Assembly: GCA_002482765.1 (NCBI GenBank)
Contig: DLGP01000151.1
Location: forward strand, 1-32,692
DNA length: 32,692 nt
Source: Alphaproteobacteria bacterium UBA7691
GTDB taxonomy: Bacteria > Pseudomonadota > Alphaproteobacteria > Ferrovibrionales > Ferrovibrionaceae
Direction of reading: 5' to 3'
The number at the start of each line of letters is the position of its first letter. The stretch's first letter is position 1. Shown here one piece after another: positions 8,814 to 16,594 of this stretch. Below the pieces are notes generated by a model. The model ran no database searches, had not been told where the DNA came from, and worked only from the letters and a program-made list of their open reading frames with translations. The position numbers and the translations under genes were made by a program.

Positions 8814-9769
8814 GACCAGGGGCCTTTCGGTGGTTCGGAGCCACCGCGTCCCCAGCCTGTCGGCGGTACGGAGCGCGATTTGCGCACGGGACTAGCAGGC
8901 CGGACCGCTTCCGTCGAGCGCTGCCGCATCTCCTGCGCCAATCCTTCAAGCGCCGCGATCCGGTTTTCCGTGTTCGGGTGCGTGGAAAACAGGTTGTCCA
9001 TGCGCTCTCCCGAGAGCGGATTGATGATGAACATATGTGCCGTCACCGGATTTCGCTCGGCCGACATATTCGGCACGCGCTCCGCCGCCATGGCGATCTT
9101 CTTCAACGCCGACGCGAGCCACAGTGGATTGCCGCAGATTTCGGCCCCGCGCCGGTCGGCGGAATATTCCCGCGTCCGGCTGATCGCCATCTGCACCAGC
9201 ATGGCGGCAAAGGGCGCGACGATCATCGTCACGAGAATGCCGACGAAGCCGAGCGGATTGTTGTTATCGCGGCTGCCGCCGAAGAACATGGCAAAATTCG
9301 CCAGCATCGAGATCGCACCGGCAAAGGTCGCAGTGATCGTCATCGTCAGCGTGTCGCGGTTCTGGATATGGGCAAGCTCATGCGCCATCACGCCCGCCAC
9401 TTCCTCGTAGCTCAGCGCATGAAGCAGCCCGGTGGACGCTGCAACGGCTGCGTTTTCCGGATTGCGGCCGGTCGCAAACGCGTTCGGCTGCTCGCTGTTC
9501 AGCACATAGACGCGCGGCATCGGCAGGCCGGCATTCTTAGCCAGATCACGCACGATGCCGTAATATTCCGGCGCCGTGCGCTCATCGACCTCCTGCGCCC
9601 CGTACATGGAAAGCACCATGCGGTCGGAATTCCAGTAGGAGAAGAAGTTCATCGCGACCGCAATCACGAGCGCGATCATCATGCCGCCCTTACCACCGAC
9701 AAGCAGTCCGACGCCCATGAAGAGCGCAGTCATGAAGGCGAGAAGCATGGCGGTGCGAACGATATTCAT
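8810..9769 (-). CDS. htpX: Membrane zinc metalloprotease HtpX (M48 family)
   Basis: A 319-residue inner-membrane protease that degrades misfolded membrane proteins together with FtsH. The zinc site HELAH is at residues 130-134, and the third ligand is the Glu in SRTREYSAD (about residue 201). Two hydrophobic segments occupy residues 5-45 and two more lie between the zinc motifs, as in the family. The C-terminal 40 residues are rich in Pro, Arg and Gly and look disordered, which is common in rhizobial HtpX. Its stop codon overlaps the TTG start of rsmB. It is divergent from the DUF1674 gene, and the shared 128-base spacer holds a parS-like site. Confidence 0.95.
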   Translation of the reverse strand: MNIVRTAMLLAFMTALFMGVGLLVGGKGGMMIALVIAVAMNFFSYWNSDRMVLSMYGAQEVDERTAPEYYGIVRDLAKNAGLPMPRVYVLNSEQPNAFATGRNPENAAVAASTGLLHALSYEEVAGVMAHELAHIQNRDTLTMTITATFAGAISMLANFAMFFGGSRDNNNPLGFVGILVTMIVAPFAAMLVQMAISRTREYSADRRGAEICGNPLWLASALKKIAMAAERVPNMSAERNPVTAHMFIINPLSGERMDNLFSTHPNTENRIAALEGLAQEMRQRSTEAVRPASPVRKSRSVPPTGWGRGGSEPPKGPWS

Positions 9770-9804
9770 CCTGTTTCCGCTCCTTGACGGGTCCAGTTCG
9801 GGAA

Positions 9805-9820
9805 CGTTTCACGTGAATCA
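9805..9820. promoter_or_regulatory. parS-like site A (two mismatches)
   Basis: CGTTTCACGTGAATCA matches the parS consensus TGTTTCACGTGAAACA at 14 of 16 positions, with the central TTTCACGTGAA intact. It lies in the htpX/DUF1674 divergent spacer, about 11 kb from parB. ParB binding is inferred from similarity. Confidence 0.6.
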
Positions 9821-9897
9821 ACGCTTTGCGGACGTCTCCCACGCCCCTATATGATGGGGAACAACAGGACTTTCTTCAATATCGACGGACGAACTGG

Positions 9898-10095
9898 ATG
9901 CAAAGCGACAACGACAACCAGGCGGACAGCGGCAAGATTCTCTCGCCGGCGGCGCGGCGTGCTCTCCGGGAGGCAGAAGAGCGGCGCGCGAAAGCCGCAG
10001 AAGCCGCACCGCCCGCAGAAATCGGCGGACGCGGCGGCAAGGACCCCGCCCGCTTCGGCGACTGGGAAATCAACGGCCGCGCCATCGATTTCTAG
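9898..10095 (+). CDS. DUF1674 protein, SDHAF4-like succinate dehydrogenase assembly factor family
   Basis: A small protein of 65 residues if translated from the ATG at 9898. An ATG at 9826 would add 24 residues that do not resemble the family. The C-terminal signature GGKDPARFGDWEINGRAIDF, rich in Gly, Asp and Arg, is the diagnostic DUF1674 motif shared with eukaryotic SDHAF4, which helps flavinylated SdhA assemble with SdhB. The middle (residues 13-40) is a charged Ala/Arg/Glu helix. A bacterial role in succinate dehydrogenase assembly is inferred from the family. The ribosome binding site is weak. Position beside htpX is the common rhizobial arrangement. Confidence 0.85.
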   Translation: MQSDNDNQADSGKILSPAARRALREAEERRAKAAEAAPPAEIGGRGGKDPARFGDWEINGRAIDF

Positions 10096-10142
10096 ATTTT
10101 ATTCCTATTGCGCGCCTTCCGTTTGCGGAATATATTCCTTTT

Positions 10143-10607
10143 ATGGAATCAAAACCGCGCGCCGCACTCCTCCTGCACCTGCTTGCATTCTCCTTTGCAA
10201 GCAGCGTCGGCGCGGCCGATCGCATTTCCGGTCCCGTCGAGGCTGAAATCTTGCGGGTGATCGACGGCGACACGATCCTGGTCTCGGCAAAACCCTGGCC
10301 GCAGCAAAGCGTCGAGGTCTATGTGCGGCTTCGGGGCATCGACACGCCCGAGCTGCGCTCGCGCTGCCCTGCGCATCGGGAAGCCGCCCGCTCGGCGCGT
10401 GACCTTCTGACCTCTCTCGCATCGAACGGAATCCGCATCGCCCTGAGCGACATTGAGGGTGACAAGTTCTTCGGACGCGTCGTCGCGGACGTGCACCTGG
10501 CCGATGGCACGAATCCGGCTCACCATCTTCTGGCGGCCGGCCTTGGTGTTGCCTATGATGGCGGCCGCAAGGCCAGCACGACATGTTTGGTGTCGTTGGA
10601 ACATTGA
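10143..10607 (+). CDS. Secreted thermonuclease-like (staphylococcal nuclease fold) protein
   Basis: A 154-residue protein with a signal peptide of about 24 residues (hydrophobic ALLLHLLAFSFASSVGA, cleavage before ADRIS). The SNase fold follows, with the catalytic set intact: Asp41 in VIDGDT, Arg62, Asp67-Thr68 and Glu70 in RLRGIDTPE, and Arg112 in DKFFGR. These correspond to D21, R35, D40-T41, E43 and R87 of the staphylococcal enzyme. It would be a calcium-dependent nuclease in the periplasm or outside the cell. It starts 47 bases after the DUF1674 gene and is convergent with acsA. Function as an active nuclease is likely from the residues, but its physiological role is unknown. Confidence 0.87.
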   Translation: MESKPRAALLLHLLAFSFASSVGAADRISGPVEAEILRVIDGDTILVSAKPWPQQSVEVYVRLRGIDTPELRSRCPAHREAARSARDLLTSLASNGIRIALSDIEGDKFFGRVVADVHLADGTNPAHHLLAAGLGVAYDGGRKASTTCLVSLEH

Positions 10608-10638
10608 TCGTGCCTGTTTGCCAGGAAACCTGCACCGC

Positions 10639-10670
10639 AAAAAGAAATGCCCCGCAGGCGATGCGGGGCA
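10639..10670 (-). terminator. Intrinsic terminator of acsA
   Basis: A 9-bp stem TGCCCCGCA (10648-10656) and TGCGGGGCA (10662-10670) with a 5-base loop. In the minus direction it is followed by TTTCTTTTT (10647-10639). It sits 35 bases beyond the acsA stop codon and also separates acsA from the convergent nuclease gene. Confidence 0.88.
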
Positions 10671-10705
10671 CGATGGAATGGACCGACTTTTCGCGACAGA
10701 GATGG

Positions 10706-12661
10706 TTAGCCGGCAGCCTTGTTCTGCCGATTGGCGATCAGGTCGTCGACAACAGCAGGGTCGGCAAGCGTCGACGTGTCGCCGAGCGATCCGAAATCAT
10801 CCTCGGCGATCTTGCGCAGGATGCGGCGCATGATCTTGCCTGACCGCGTCTTGGGCAGACCCGGCGCGAACTGGATCTTGTCGGGCGAGGCGATCGGGCC
10901 GATTTCCTTGCGCACGTGTTTCACCAGATCCTGGCGCAGCGCATCGTTGCCTTCCTCGCCGGCCATCAGCGAGACGTAGCAGTAGATACCCTGTCCCTTG
11001 ACATTGTGCGGGTAGCCAACGACGGCGGCCTCGGACACCAGATGATGCGAGACGAGCGCCGATTCGATCTCCGCCGTGCCGAGGCGATGGCCGGAGATGT
11101 TGAGCACGTCATCAACGCGGCCGGTGATCCAGTAATAGCCGTCCTCGTCGCGCCGGCAGCCGTCGCCGGTGAAATACTTGCCCTTGTAGGTGGCGAAGTA
11201 GGTCTCGATGAAGCGCTTGTGGTCGCCATAGACCGTGCGCATCTGCCCCGGCCAGCTGTCGATGATGCAGAGATTGCCGTCGGCGGCGCCTTCCAGCACA
11301 TTGCCCTCGTTGTCGACGAGCTGCGGCTTGATGCCGAAGAAGGGACGCGTCGCAGAGCCGGGCTTCAGATCCGTCGCGCCCGGCAGCGGCGTGATGAGGA
11401 TGCCGCCCGTTTCCGTCTGCCACCAGGTGTCGACGATCGGCGAGCGGCCTTCGCCGACCGTGTGATAGTACCATTCCCAGGCTTCCGGATTGATCGGCTC
11501 CCCGACCGAGCCGAGCAGCCGGAGCGACGAGCGCGACGAACGCTTCACGAAAGCGTCGCCGGCACCCATGAGGGCGCGGATTGCCGTGGGTGCTGTGTAG
11601 AAGGTGTTGACCTTGTGCTTGTCGATCACCTCCCAAAAGCGGCCGGCATCGGGGAAATTCGGCACGCCCTCGAACATCAGCGTGGTCGCGCGGTTCGCGA
11701 GCGGCCCGTAGACGATGTAGGAATGGCCGGTGACCCAGCCGACATCGGCCGTGCACCAGTAGACGTCGCCGTCCTGGTAGTCGAAGACATATTTGTGCGT
11801 CATCGAGGCATAGACGAGATAACCGCCCGTCGTGTGCAGCACGCCCTTCGGCTTGCCGGTGGAGCCCGACGTATAGAGGATAAAGAGCGGATCCTCCGCC
11901 TTCATCTTCGCCGGCGGGCAATCGCGCGGCACGGAAAGCATTTCCTGGTGGTACCAGAGGTCGCGGCCCGGCGCCCAGCCGGTCTTGCCGCCGGTGCGGC
12001 GCACGACCAGGACCTTGTTGACGATCACATGCTGCTTGGCGGCGATGTCGATCGCGGTGTCGGTGTTCTCCTTGAGCGGGATCGGCTTGCCGCCGCGCAC
12101 GCCCTCGTCGCAGGTGATGACGAAGGTCGATTCGCAGTCGACGATACGACCGGCCAGCGCATCCGGAGAAAAGCCGCCGAAGACGACTGAATGGATCGCC
12201 CCGATACGCGAACAGGCGAGCATCGCATAGGCCGCTTCCGGGATCATCGGCATGTAGATGGTGACGCGATCACCCTTCTTCACGCCATGCTTCTTCATCA
12301 CGTTCGCCATGCGGCAGACATGCTCGTGAAGCTCGTTGTAGGTGATCTTCTTGTCGATATAGGGGTTGTCGCCTTCCCAGATGATGGCGACCTGGTCGCC
12401 ATGGGTCTTCAGGTGGCGGTCGATGCAATTGTAGGAGACGTTGGTGATGCCGTCCTCGAACCACTTGATCGGGACCTTGCCGGTAAACGACGTGTTCTTC
12501 ACCTTGGTATAGGGCTTGAACCAGTCGATCCGCATGCCGTGCTTGTCCCAGAAACGCTCCGGGTTTTCGACGCTTTCCTTGTACCATTTCTGGTAGGTGT
12601 CGTTGTCGATCAGGGCGCGGCTCTTGGCCGATTTGAGCACCGGATAGGTCTTCACGGACAT
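10706..12661 (-). CDS. acsA: Acetyl-CoA synthetase
   Basis: A 651-residue AMP-forming acetate-CoA ligase of full family length. It converts acetate, ATP and CoA to acetyl-CoA through acetyl-AMP. Seen motifs are the P-loop YTSGSTGKPKG, the acyl-pocket and adenylate motif TWWQTETGG, the hinge region ITGRVDDVLNISGHR, and the C-terminal PKTRSGKIMRR whose lysine is the classical acetylation control site. The start is ATG at 12661, preceded by AGGAGG at six bases; a TTG one codon upstream is less likely. It is divergent from trcR and ends at a strong terminator. The related prpE lies on the other side of trcR. Confidence 0.97.
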   Translation of the reverse strand: MSVKTYPVLKSAKSRALIDNDTYQKWYKESVENPERFWDKHGMRIDWFKPYTKVKNTSFTGKVPIKWFEDGITNVSYNCIDRHLKTHGDQVAIIWEGDNPYIDKKITYNELHEHVCRMANVMKKHGVKKGDRVTIYMPMIPEAAYAMLACSRIGAIHSVVFGGFSPDALAGRIVDCESTFVITCDEGVRGGKPIPLKENTDTAIDIAAKQHVIVNKVLVVRRTGGKTGWAPGRDLWYHQEMLSVPRDCPPAKMKAEDPLFILYTSGSTGKPKGVLHTTGGYLVYASMTHKYVFDYQDGDVYWCTADVGWVTGHSYIVYGPLANRATTLMFEGVPNFPDAGRFWEVIDKHKVNTFYTAPTAIRALMGAGDAFVKRSSRSSLRLLGSVGEPINPEAWEWYYHTVGEGRSPIVDTWWQTETGGILITPLPGATDLKPGSATRPFFGIKPQLVDNEGNVLEGAADGNLCIIDSWPGQMRTVYGDHKRFIETYFATYKGKYFTGDGCRRDEDGYYWITGRVDDVLNISGHRLGTAEIESALVSHHLVSEAAVVGYPHNVKGQGIYCYVSLMAGEEGNDALRQDLVKHVRKEIGPIASPDKIQFAPGLPKTRSGKIMRRILRKIAEDDFGSLGDTSTLADPAVVDDLIANRQNKAAG

Positions 12662-12701
12662 CAATTCCTCCTCAGGCGTGCGGTCGGGATCATCCTCCCT
12701 C

Positions 12702-12731
12702 CCAATATGGCGGTCTTTCTTATCAGGTCAA
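12702..12731 (-). promoter_or_regulatory. Candidate promoter of acsA
   Basis: On the minus strand TTGACC (12731-12726) and TATTGG (12707-12702) are separated by 18 bases, about 40 bases upstream of the acsA start codon. The -35 is good and the -10 is moderate. No operator could be recognised. Confidence 0.4.
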
Positions 12732-12774
12732 AGCGTTCGGGCAATTAGACGAAGGTCAGCCGTTGCTTGAAGAA

Positions 12775-12803
12775 TTGCATTTCTGCGATAGTGGCGTTAT
12801 AGA
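12775..12803 (+). promoter_or_regulatory. Candidate promoter of trcR
   Basis: TTGCAT (12775-12780), a 17-base spacer and TATAGA (12798-12803) form a good sigma-70-like pair about 80 bases upstream of the trcR start. It is back to back with the acsA promoter candidate in the same 220-base spacer. Confidence 0.5.
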
Positions 12804-12881
12804 GGGCGCCAATTCCCGGAACATAGTGGTTTTTACCCACGGCCCGCGACACCGGCGCGGACGGACAGAAGGACTATACCC

Positions 12882-13595
12882 ATGGCTCAACAACTGCTTA
12901 TGCCGAAGGCGACGGCCGTCTGGCTCGTCGACAACACCGCCCTCTCGTTCGAACAGATCGCCCAGTTCTGCAAGCTGCATCCGCTGGAAGTAAAGGCGAT
13001 CGCCGACGGCGAATCGGCGCAGGGCATCAAGGGCCTCGACCCCATTTCGACCGGCCAGCTTTCCCGCGAGGAAATCGCGCGCGCCGAGCAGAACCCGAAT
13101 CACAAGCTGAAGCTTTCGGAGCCGAAGGTTCGCGTGCCTGAATCCAAGCGCAAGGGTCCGCGCTACACGCCGGTCTCCAAGCGCCAGGACCGGCCGAACG
13201 CCATCCTCTGGCTCGTGCGCAATCATCCGGAACTGAAGGATGCCCAGATCTCGCGTCTCGTCGGCACCACCAAGTCGACGATCGAGCAGATCCGCGATCG
13301 CACCCACTGGAACTCGACCAACCTGACCCCGATGGATCCGGTGACGCTCGGCCTCTGCTCGCAGATCGACCTCGACCTCGAAGTCGAACGCGCCTCGAAG
13401 GGCCGTCCGCTGCCGACCGCCGCAGAGCTTGGCGCGACGCTCGAATCGGCGCAGGAAACCGAAAAGCTGCCTTTCGCGTCGAACGATCGCGAAGAGGAGA
13501 AGGAAATTGACGCCGACGCCGTCTTCGCCAAGCTGAAGTCACTGAAGTCAGCCACGCCGGATGACGAAGACGAGGACGATCACCGCCGCTTCTGA
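12882..13595 (+). CDS. trcR: Cell-cycle transcriptional regulator TrcR (DUF1013)
   Basis: A 237-residue protein matching the alphaproteobacterial DUF1013/TrcR family, known from Caulobacter as a cell-cycle-linked transcription regulator. The N-terminal part (residues 1-60, with LPKA-like start, TAVWLVDNTALSFEQIA and FCKLHPLEVKAIADGE) looks like a helix-turn-helix unit. A second similar unit follows at about residues 103-145 (RPNAILWLVRNHPELKDAQISRL and TIEQIRD). The tail is strongly acidic and probably disordered. Two related DNA-binding-like units in one chain are visible by eye (AxWLVxN...QI). It is a single-gene unit with its own candidate promoter and a terminator. Regulatory targets cannot be read from the sequence. 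Confidence 0.87.
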   Translation: MAQQLLMPKATAVWLVDNTALSFEQIAQFCKLHPLEVKAIADGESAQGIKGLDPISTGQLSREEIARAEQNPNHKLKLSEPKVRVPESKRKGPRYTPVSKRQDRPNAILWLVRNHPELKDAQISRLVGTTKSTIEQIRDRTHWNSTNLTPMDPVTLGLCSQIDLDLEVERASKGRPLPTAAELGATLESAQETEKLPFASNDREEEKEIDADAVFAKLKSLKSATPDDEDEDDHRRF

Positions 13596-13628
13596 GCGAC
13601 CCGGCTTCTCCCGTTCCGCAATTTTTTC

Positions 13629-13660
13629 AAACCCGGCCGCGCCAGCAGCCGGGTTTTCTC
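13629..13660 (+). terminator. Terminator of trcR, possibly bidirectional
   Basis: Stem AAACCCGGC (13629-13637) and GCCGGGTTT (13648-13656) with a 10-base loop, leading into TTTTCTC. It lies between the convergent trcR and prpE genes. The symmetrical A/T flanks allow some function in both directions. Confidence 0.75.
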
Positions 13661-13673
13661 ATGCCCGATTGTT

Positions 13674-15581
13674 TCACCGACCGATGCCACGACCGCCGAG
13701 CGCTTCGGCAATCTCGTCCAGAACGGCGGGATCTTCGATTGTCGCCGGCATCTTCCATACCTCGCGATCGGCAATCTTCTGCATCGTGCCGCGCAGGATC
13801 TTGCCGGAGCGGGTCTTCGGCAGCCGCTTGACACAGATCGCCGTCTTGAAGGCAGCCACCGGGCCGATCTTGTCGCGCACCAAGGCCACCACTTCGCGTT
13901 CGATCTCCGATGATTCACGTGAAACACCATTGTTGAGCACGAGGAAACCGGCCGGTATCTGCCCCTTCAGCGAATCCGCAATGCCGATGACGGCGCATTC
14001 CGCCACATCCGGATGGGTCGCGCAGACCTCTTCCATCGCGCCGGTCGAAAGCCGGTGACCCGCCACGTTGATGATGTCGTCGGTGCGCGACATGATGAAG
14101 ACATAGCCGTCCTCATCGACGAAGCCCGCATCTGCCGTCTTGTAATAGCCCGGAAACTCCGCGAGGCAGGCAGCGCGAAAACGGTCGTCGGCCTTCCAGA
14201 AACTCGGCAGGCAACCGGGGGGCAGGGGCAGTTTCACGGCGATGTTGCCGAGCGTGCCTGAAGACACCGGATGGCCGGCATCGTCGAGCACATGGATGTC
14301 ATAGCCCGGCATCGGCACGGTCGGCGAGCCGTGTTTCACGGGCAGCGCACCCATCCCGACCGGATTGCCTGCGATCGGCCAGCCGGTCTCCGTCTGCCAC
14401 CAGTGATCGATGACGGGGATGCCGAGTTTCGCCTCCGCCCACTGCAGCGTATCGGGATCGGCCCGTTCGCCGGCGAGGAAGAGCGTGCGCAGCGACGAGA
14501 GATCGTAGCGTCCGATCTCCAGCCCCTCCGGATCCTCCTTGCGGATCGCCCGAAACGCGGTCGGCGCCGTGAAAAGCGCGACGGCGCCATAGTCAGAAAT
14601 AACGCGCCAGAAGGCGCCGGCATCCGGCGTGCCGACCGGCTTGCCCTCGTAGAGGATCGTCGTGCTGCCGTTCAAAAGCGGCCCGTAGACGATATAGGAA
14701 TGGCCGACCACCCAGCCGATATCGGAAGCCGTCCAGAACACCTCACCGGGCGCGATGCCGTAATGATGTTTCATGCTCCAGGCGAGGGCGACCATGTAGC
14801 CGCCATTGTCGCGGATGACACCCTTCGGCTGGCCCGTCGTGCCCGACGTATAGAGAATATAGAGCGGATCGGTCGCCGCGACGGGGACGCAGGCGACGGA
14901 CCGCCCGGCCTGCCGCGCCACTTCCAGCGCTGCACCCAGGTCAACATCGCGCGCATCGGCCAGCTCCGCCCGGAGCTGCGGCCGCTGGAAGACGAGGCAA
15001 TGGCGCGGCTTGTGTTTCGCGATCGTGATCGCCTGATCCAGCAGCGGCTTGTAGGCGACGACCCGGTTCGGCTCGATGCCGCAGCTCGCGCTGACCATCA
15101 CATCCGCGGTCGAATCGTCGATCCGTGCCGCCAGTTCGCTCGCGGCAAAGCCGCCGAAGACGACGGAATGAATGGCGCCCAGCCGCGCGCAGGCCAGCAT
15201 GGCGAAGACGGCCTCCGGGATCATCGGCATGTAGATGATGACCCGGTCGCCCCTGCCGACGCCATGGTCATCGAGCACCGCAGCCATGGCCTGTACATGG
15301 GCCAGCATCTCCCCATAAGTGAAACGCTGCTTGATGCCGGTGACGGGGCTATCGTAAATCAGCGCCGTCCGCTCCGCATGACCGGCGTCGACGTGGCGGT
15401 CGAGACAGTTGTGGCAGGTGTTGGTGGTGCCGCCCGGGAACCAGCGACCGTAGATGCCGCGCTCCGCGTCGAAAGCCGCGGCAGGCGGTTCGAACCAGTC
15501 GATCGCGCCGGCCGCCTCCGCCCAGAACGCATGCGGTTCGGCCTGCCACCGTGCATAGGTGGCGTGATAGGTGCTGGCCAT
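13674..15581 (-). CDS. prpE: Propionyl-CoA synthetase / short-chain acyl-CoA ligase PrpE
   Basis: A 635-residue AMP-forming ligase, similar to but clearly distinct from acsA. The N-terminus begins YHATYARWQAEPHAFWAEAA, typical of PrpE rather than Acs. The P-loop is YTSGTTGQPKG, followed by HWWQTETGWP and the C-terminal acetylation motif PKTRSGKILRG. It would activate propionate, and perhaps acetate, feeding the propionyl-CoA carboxylase/methylmalonyl-CoA or methylcitrate routes. The ATG at 15581 follows a GGAGG-like stretch. An unusual feature is a parS-like site embedded in the coding sequence near residue 555, where it encodes GVSRES. No prpBCD neighbours are present. Exact substrate preference is uncertain. 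Confidence 0.88.
   Translation of the reverse strand: MASTYHATYARWQAEPHAFWAEAAGAIDWFEPPAAAFDAERGIYGRWFPGGTTNTCHNCLDRHVDAGHAERTALIYDSPVTGIKQRFTYGEMLAHVQAMAAVLDDHGVGRGDRVIIYMPMIPEAVFAMLACARLGAIHSVVFGGFAASELAARIDDSTADVMVSASCGIEPNRVVAYKPLLDQAITIAKHKPRHCLVFQRPQLRAELADARDVDLGAALEVARQAGRSVACVPVAATDPLYILYTSGTTGQPKGVIRDNGGYMVALAWSMKHHYGIAPGEVFWTASDIGWVVGHSYIVYGPLLNGSTTILYEGKPVGTPDAGAFWRVISDYGAVALFTAPTAFRAIRKEDPEGLEIGRYDLSSLRTLFLAGERADPDTLQWAEAKLGIPVIDHWWQTETGWPIAGNPVGMGALPVKHGSPTVPMPGYDIHVLDDAGHPVSSGTLGNIAVKLPLPPGCLPSFWKADDRFRAACLAEFPGYYKTADAGFVDEDGYVFIMSRTDDIINVAGHRLSTGAMEEVCATHPDVAECAVIGIADSLKGQIPAGFLVLNNGVSRESSEIEREVVALVRDKIGPVAAFKTAICVKRLPKTRSGKILRGTMQKIADREVWKMPATIEDPAVLDEIAEALGGRGIGR
13911..13926. 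promoter_or_regulatory. parS-like site B inside prpE (one mismatch)
   Basis: TGATTCACGTGAAACA differs from the parS consensus only at position 3. It lies about 7 kb from parB within a coding sequence, where it adds the residues Val-Ser-Arg-Glu. ParB binding is inferred. Confidence 0.75.
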
Positions 15582-15739
15582 TCTTTTCCTCCCGACTGTC
15601 CGACCGCCTCCGCGGTCGTGATGGTGTCGAGGATAAGATGGCGCAGCCCGCGGCGAAAGTCAGACCAAAGCAGAAAGCCCGCGCGGCCCGACGGCGATTT
15701 CCTTGATCTTCGTCAGGTCTGCGACCTCAGGCGCTGCTT

Positions 15740-16399
15740 CTAACGCGTGCCGAAGATCGCAGAGCCGACGCGCACGCTCGTTGCGCCGAAGGCAACGGCC
15801 GTCTCGTAGTCGCCTGACATGCCCATGGAGAGCTTGTCGACGCCGCAGCGCGCGGCAAGCTTGGCGAGCAGCGCGAAATGCGGGCCGGGATTTTCCTCGG
15901 CCGGCGGGATGCACATCAGGCCTTCCACGGCGAGGCCGAGCTCGTTCCGGCAAAGACCGACAAAGGCCTTGGCGTCGTCAGGTGCAATACCGGCCTTCTG
16001 CGGCTCGAGGCCGGTATTGACCTGCACATAGAGTTTTGGCGTGCGGCCCTGGCGTTTCATCTCGTCCGCAAGTGCACGCGCGATCTTTTCCCGGTCGACG
16101 GTCTCGATCACGTCGAAAAGCGCCACGGCATCAGCCGCCTTGTTGGATTGCAACGGTCCGATCAAGTGGAGTTCGATGCCGGGTGTCTCGTCCCGCAGCG
16201 CCGGCCACTTGCCCTGGGCCTCCTGGACGCGGTTCTCCCCGAAGACGCGCTGGCCGGCAAGGATGGCCGGACGGATGGCGTCCGCGTCGAACGTCTTGGA
16301 GACGGCAACCAGCGTGACGTCATCCGGACTGCGGCCGCCATCCTTTGCTGCTTTCGCAATCGCGGTACGGACCTCGTTCAGGCGTTCTTCGATACCCAT
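15740..16399 (-). CDS. yggS: YggS family PLP-binding homeostasis protein
   Basis: A 219-residue single-domain fold-type III protein of the YggS/PROSC family (PLPHP). The PLP lysine is Lys35 in LVAVSKTF. The conserved motifs GENRVQEA, HLIGPLQSNK and the phosphate-binding SMGMSGDYE and RVGSAIFG are all present. The protein has no known catalytic reaction; it binds and supplies pyridoxal phosphate and affects amino-acid and vitamin B6 balance. It is divergent from leuS with a 195-base spacer in which no clear promoter was found. It lies 158 bases upstream of prpE on the same strand and probably is transcribed separately. Confidence 0.93.
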   Translation of the reverse strand: MGIEERLNEVRTAIAKAAKDGGRSPDDVTLVAVSKTFDADAIRPAILAGQRVFGENRVQEAQGKWPALRDETPGIELHLIGPLQSNKAADAVALFDVIETVDREKIARALADEMKRQGRTPKLYVQVNTGLEPQKAGIAPDDAKAFVGLCRNELGLAVEGLMCIPPAEENPGPHFALLAKLAARCGVDKLSMGMSGDYETAVAFGATSVRVGSAIFGTR

Positions 16400-16594
16400 A
16401 TGCTGTTCGTCCTTCCTTCATGCGCGACAGACGACGCCCTAGAGAACTGCGGTGCTTTTGCCAAGTGACCCGCGGCCTTCGGAGGCTTCGAACATGCCGC
16501 AAAACTTGACGCTTCGGCGGTTTCATGGTGAAGGTCACCACCACATAATCGCATGGGGCATGGCCCCGCCCAAGACTCCCGGAACATCATCGAC

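Noticed and set aside
7302..9410. Plus-strand frame of about 700 codons opposite rsmB and htpX
   Set aside because: It spans two well-supported minus-strand genes and their overlap, and its composition is that of an antisense frame.
10910..10924. GCACGTGTTTCACC in acsA as a parS half site
   Set aside because: The bases are not arranged as a palindrome around CACGTG and several consensus positions fail.
15582..15739. Small gene or RNA between prpE and yggS
   Set aside because: No start codon with a ribosome binding site, no family-like peptide and no strong hairpin with a T-run was seen.
14271..15743. Plus-strand frame of about 490 codons opposite prpE
   Set aside because: His/Arg/Asp-rich shadow translation of a GC-rich gene with no motif; prpE has all ligase motifs.
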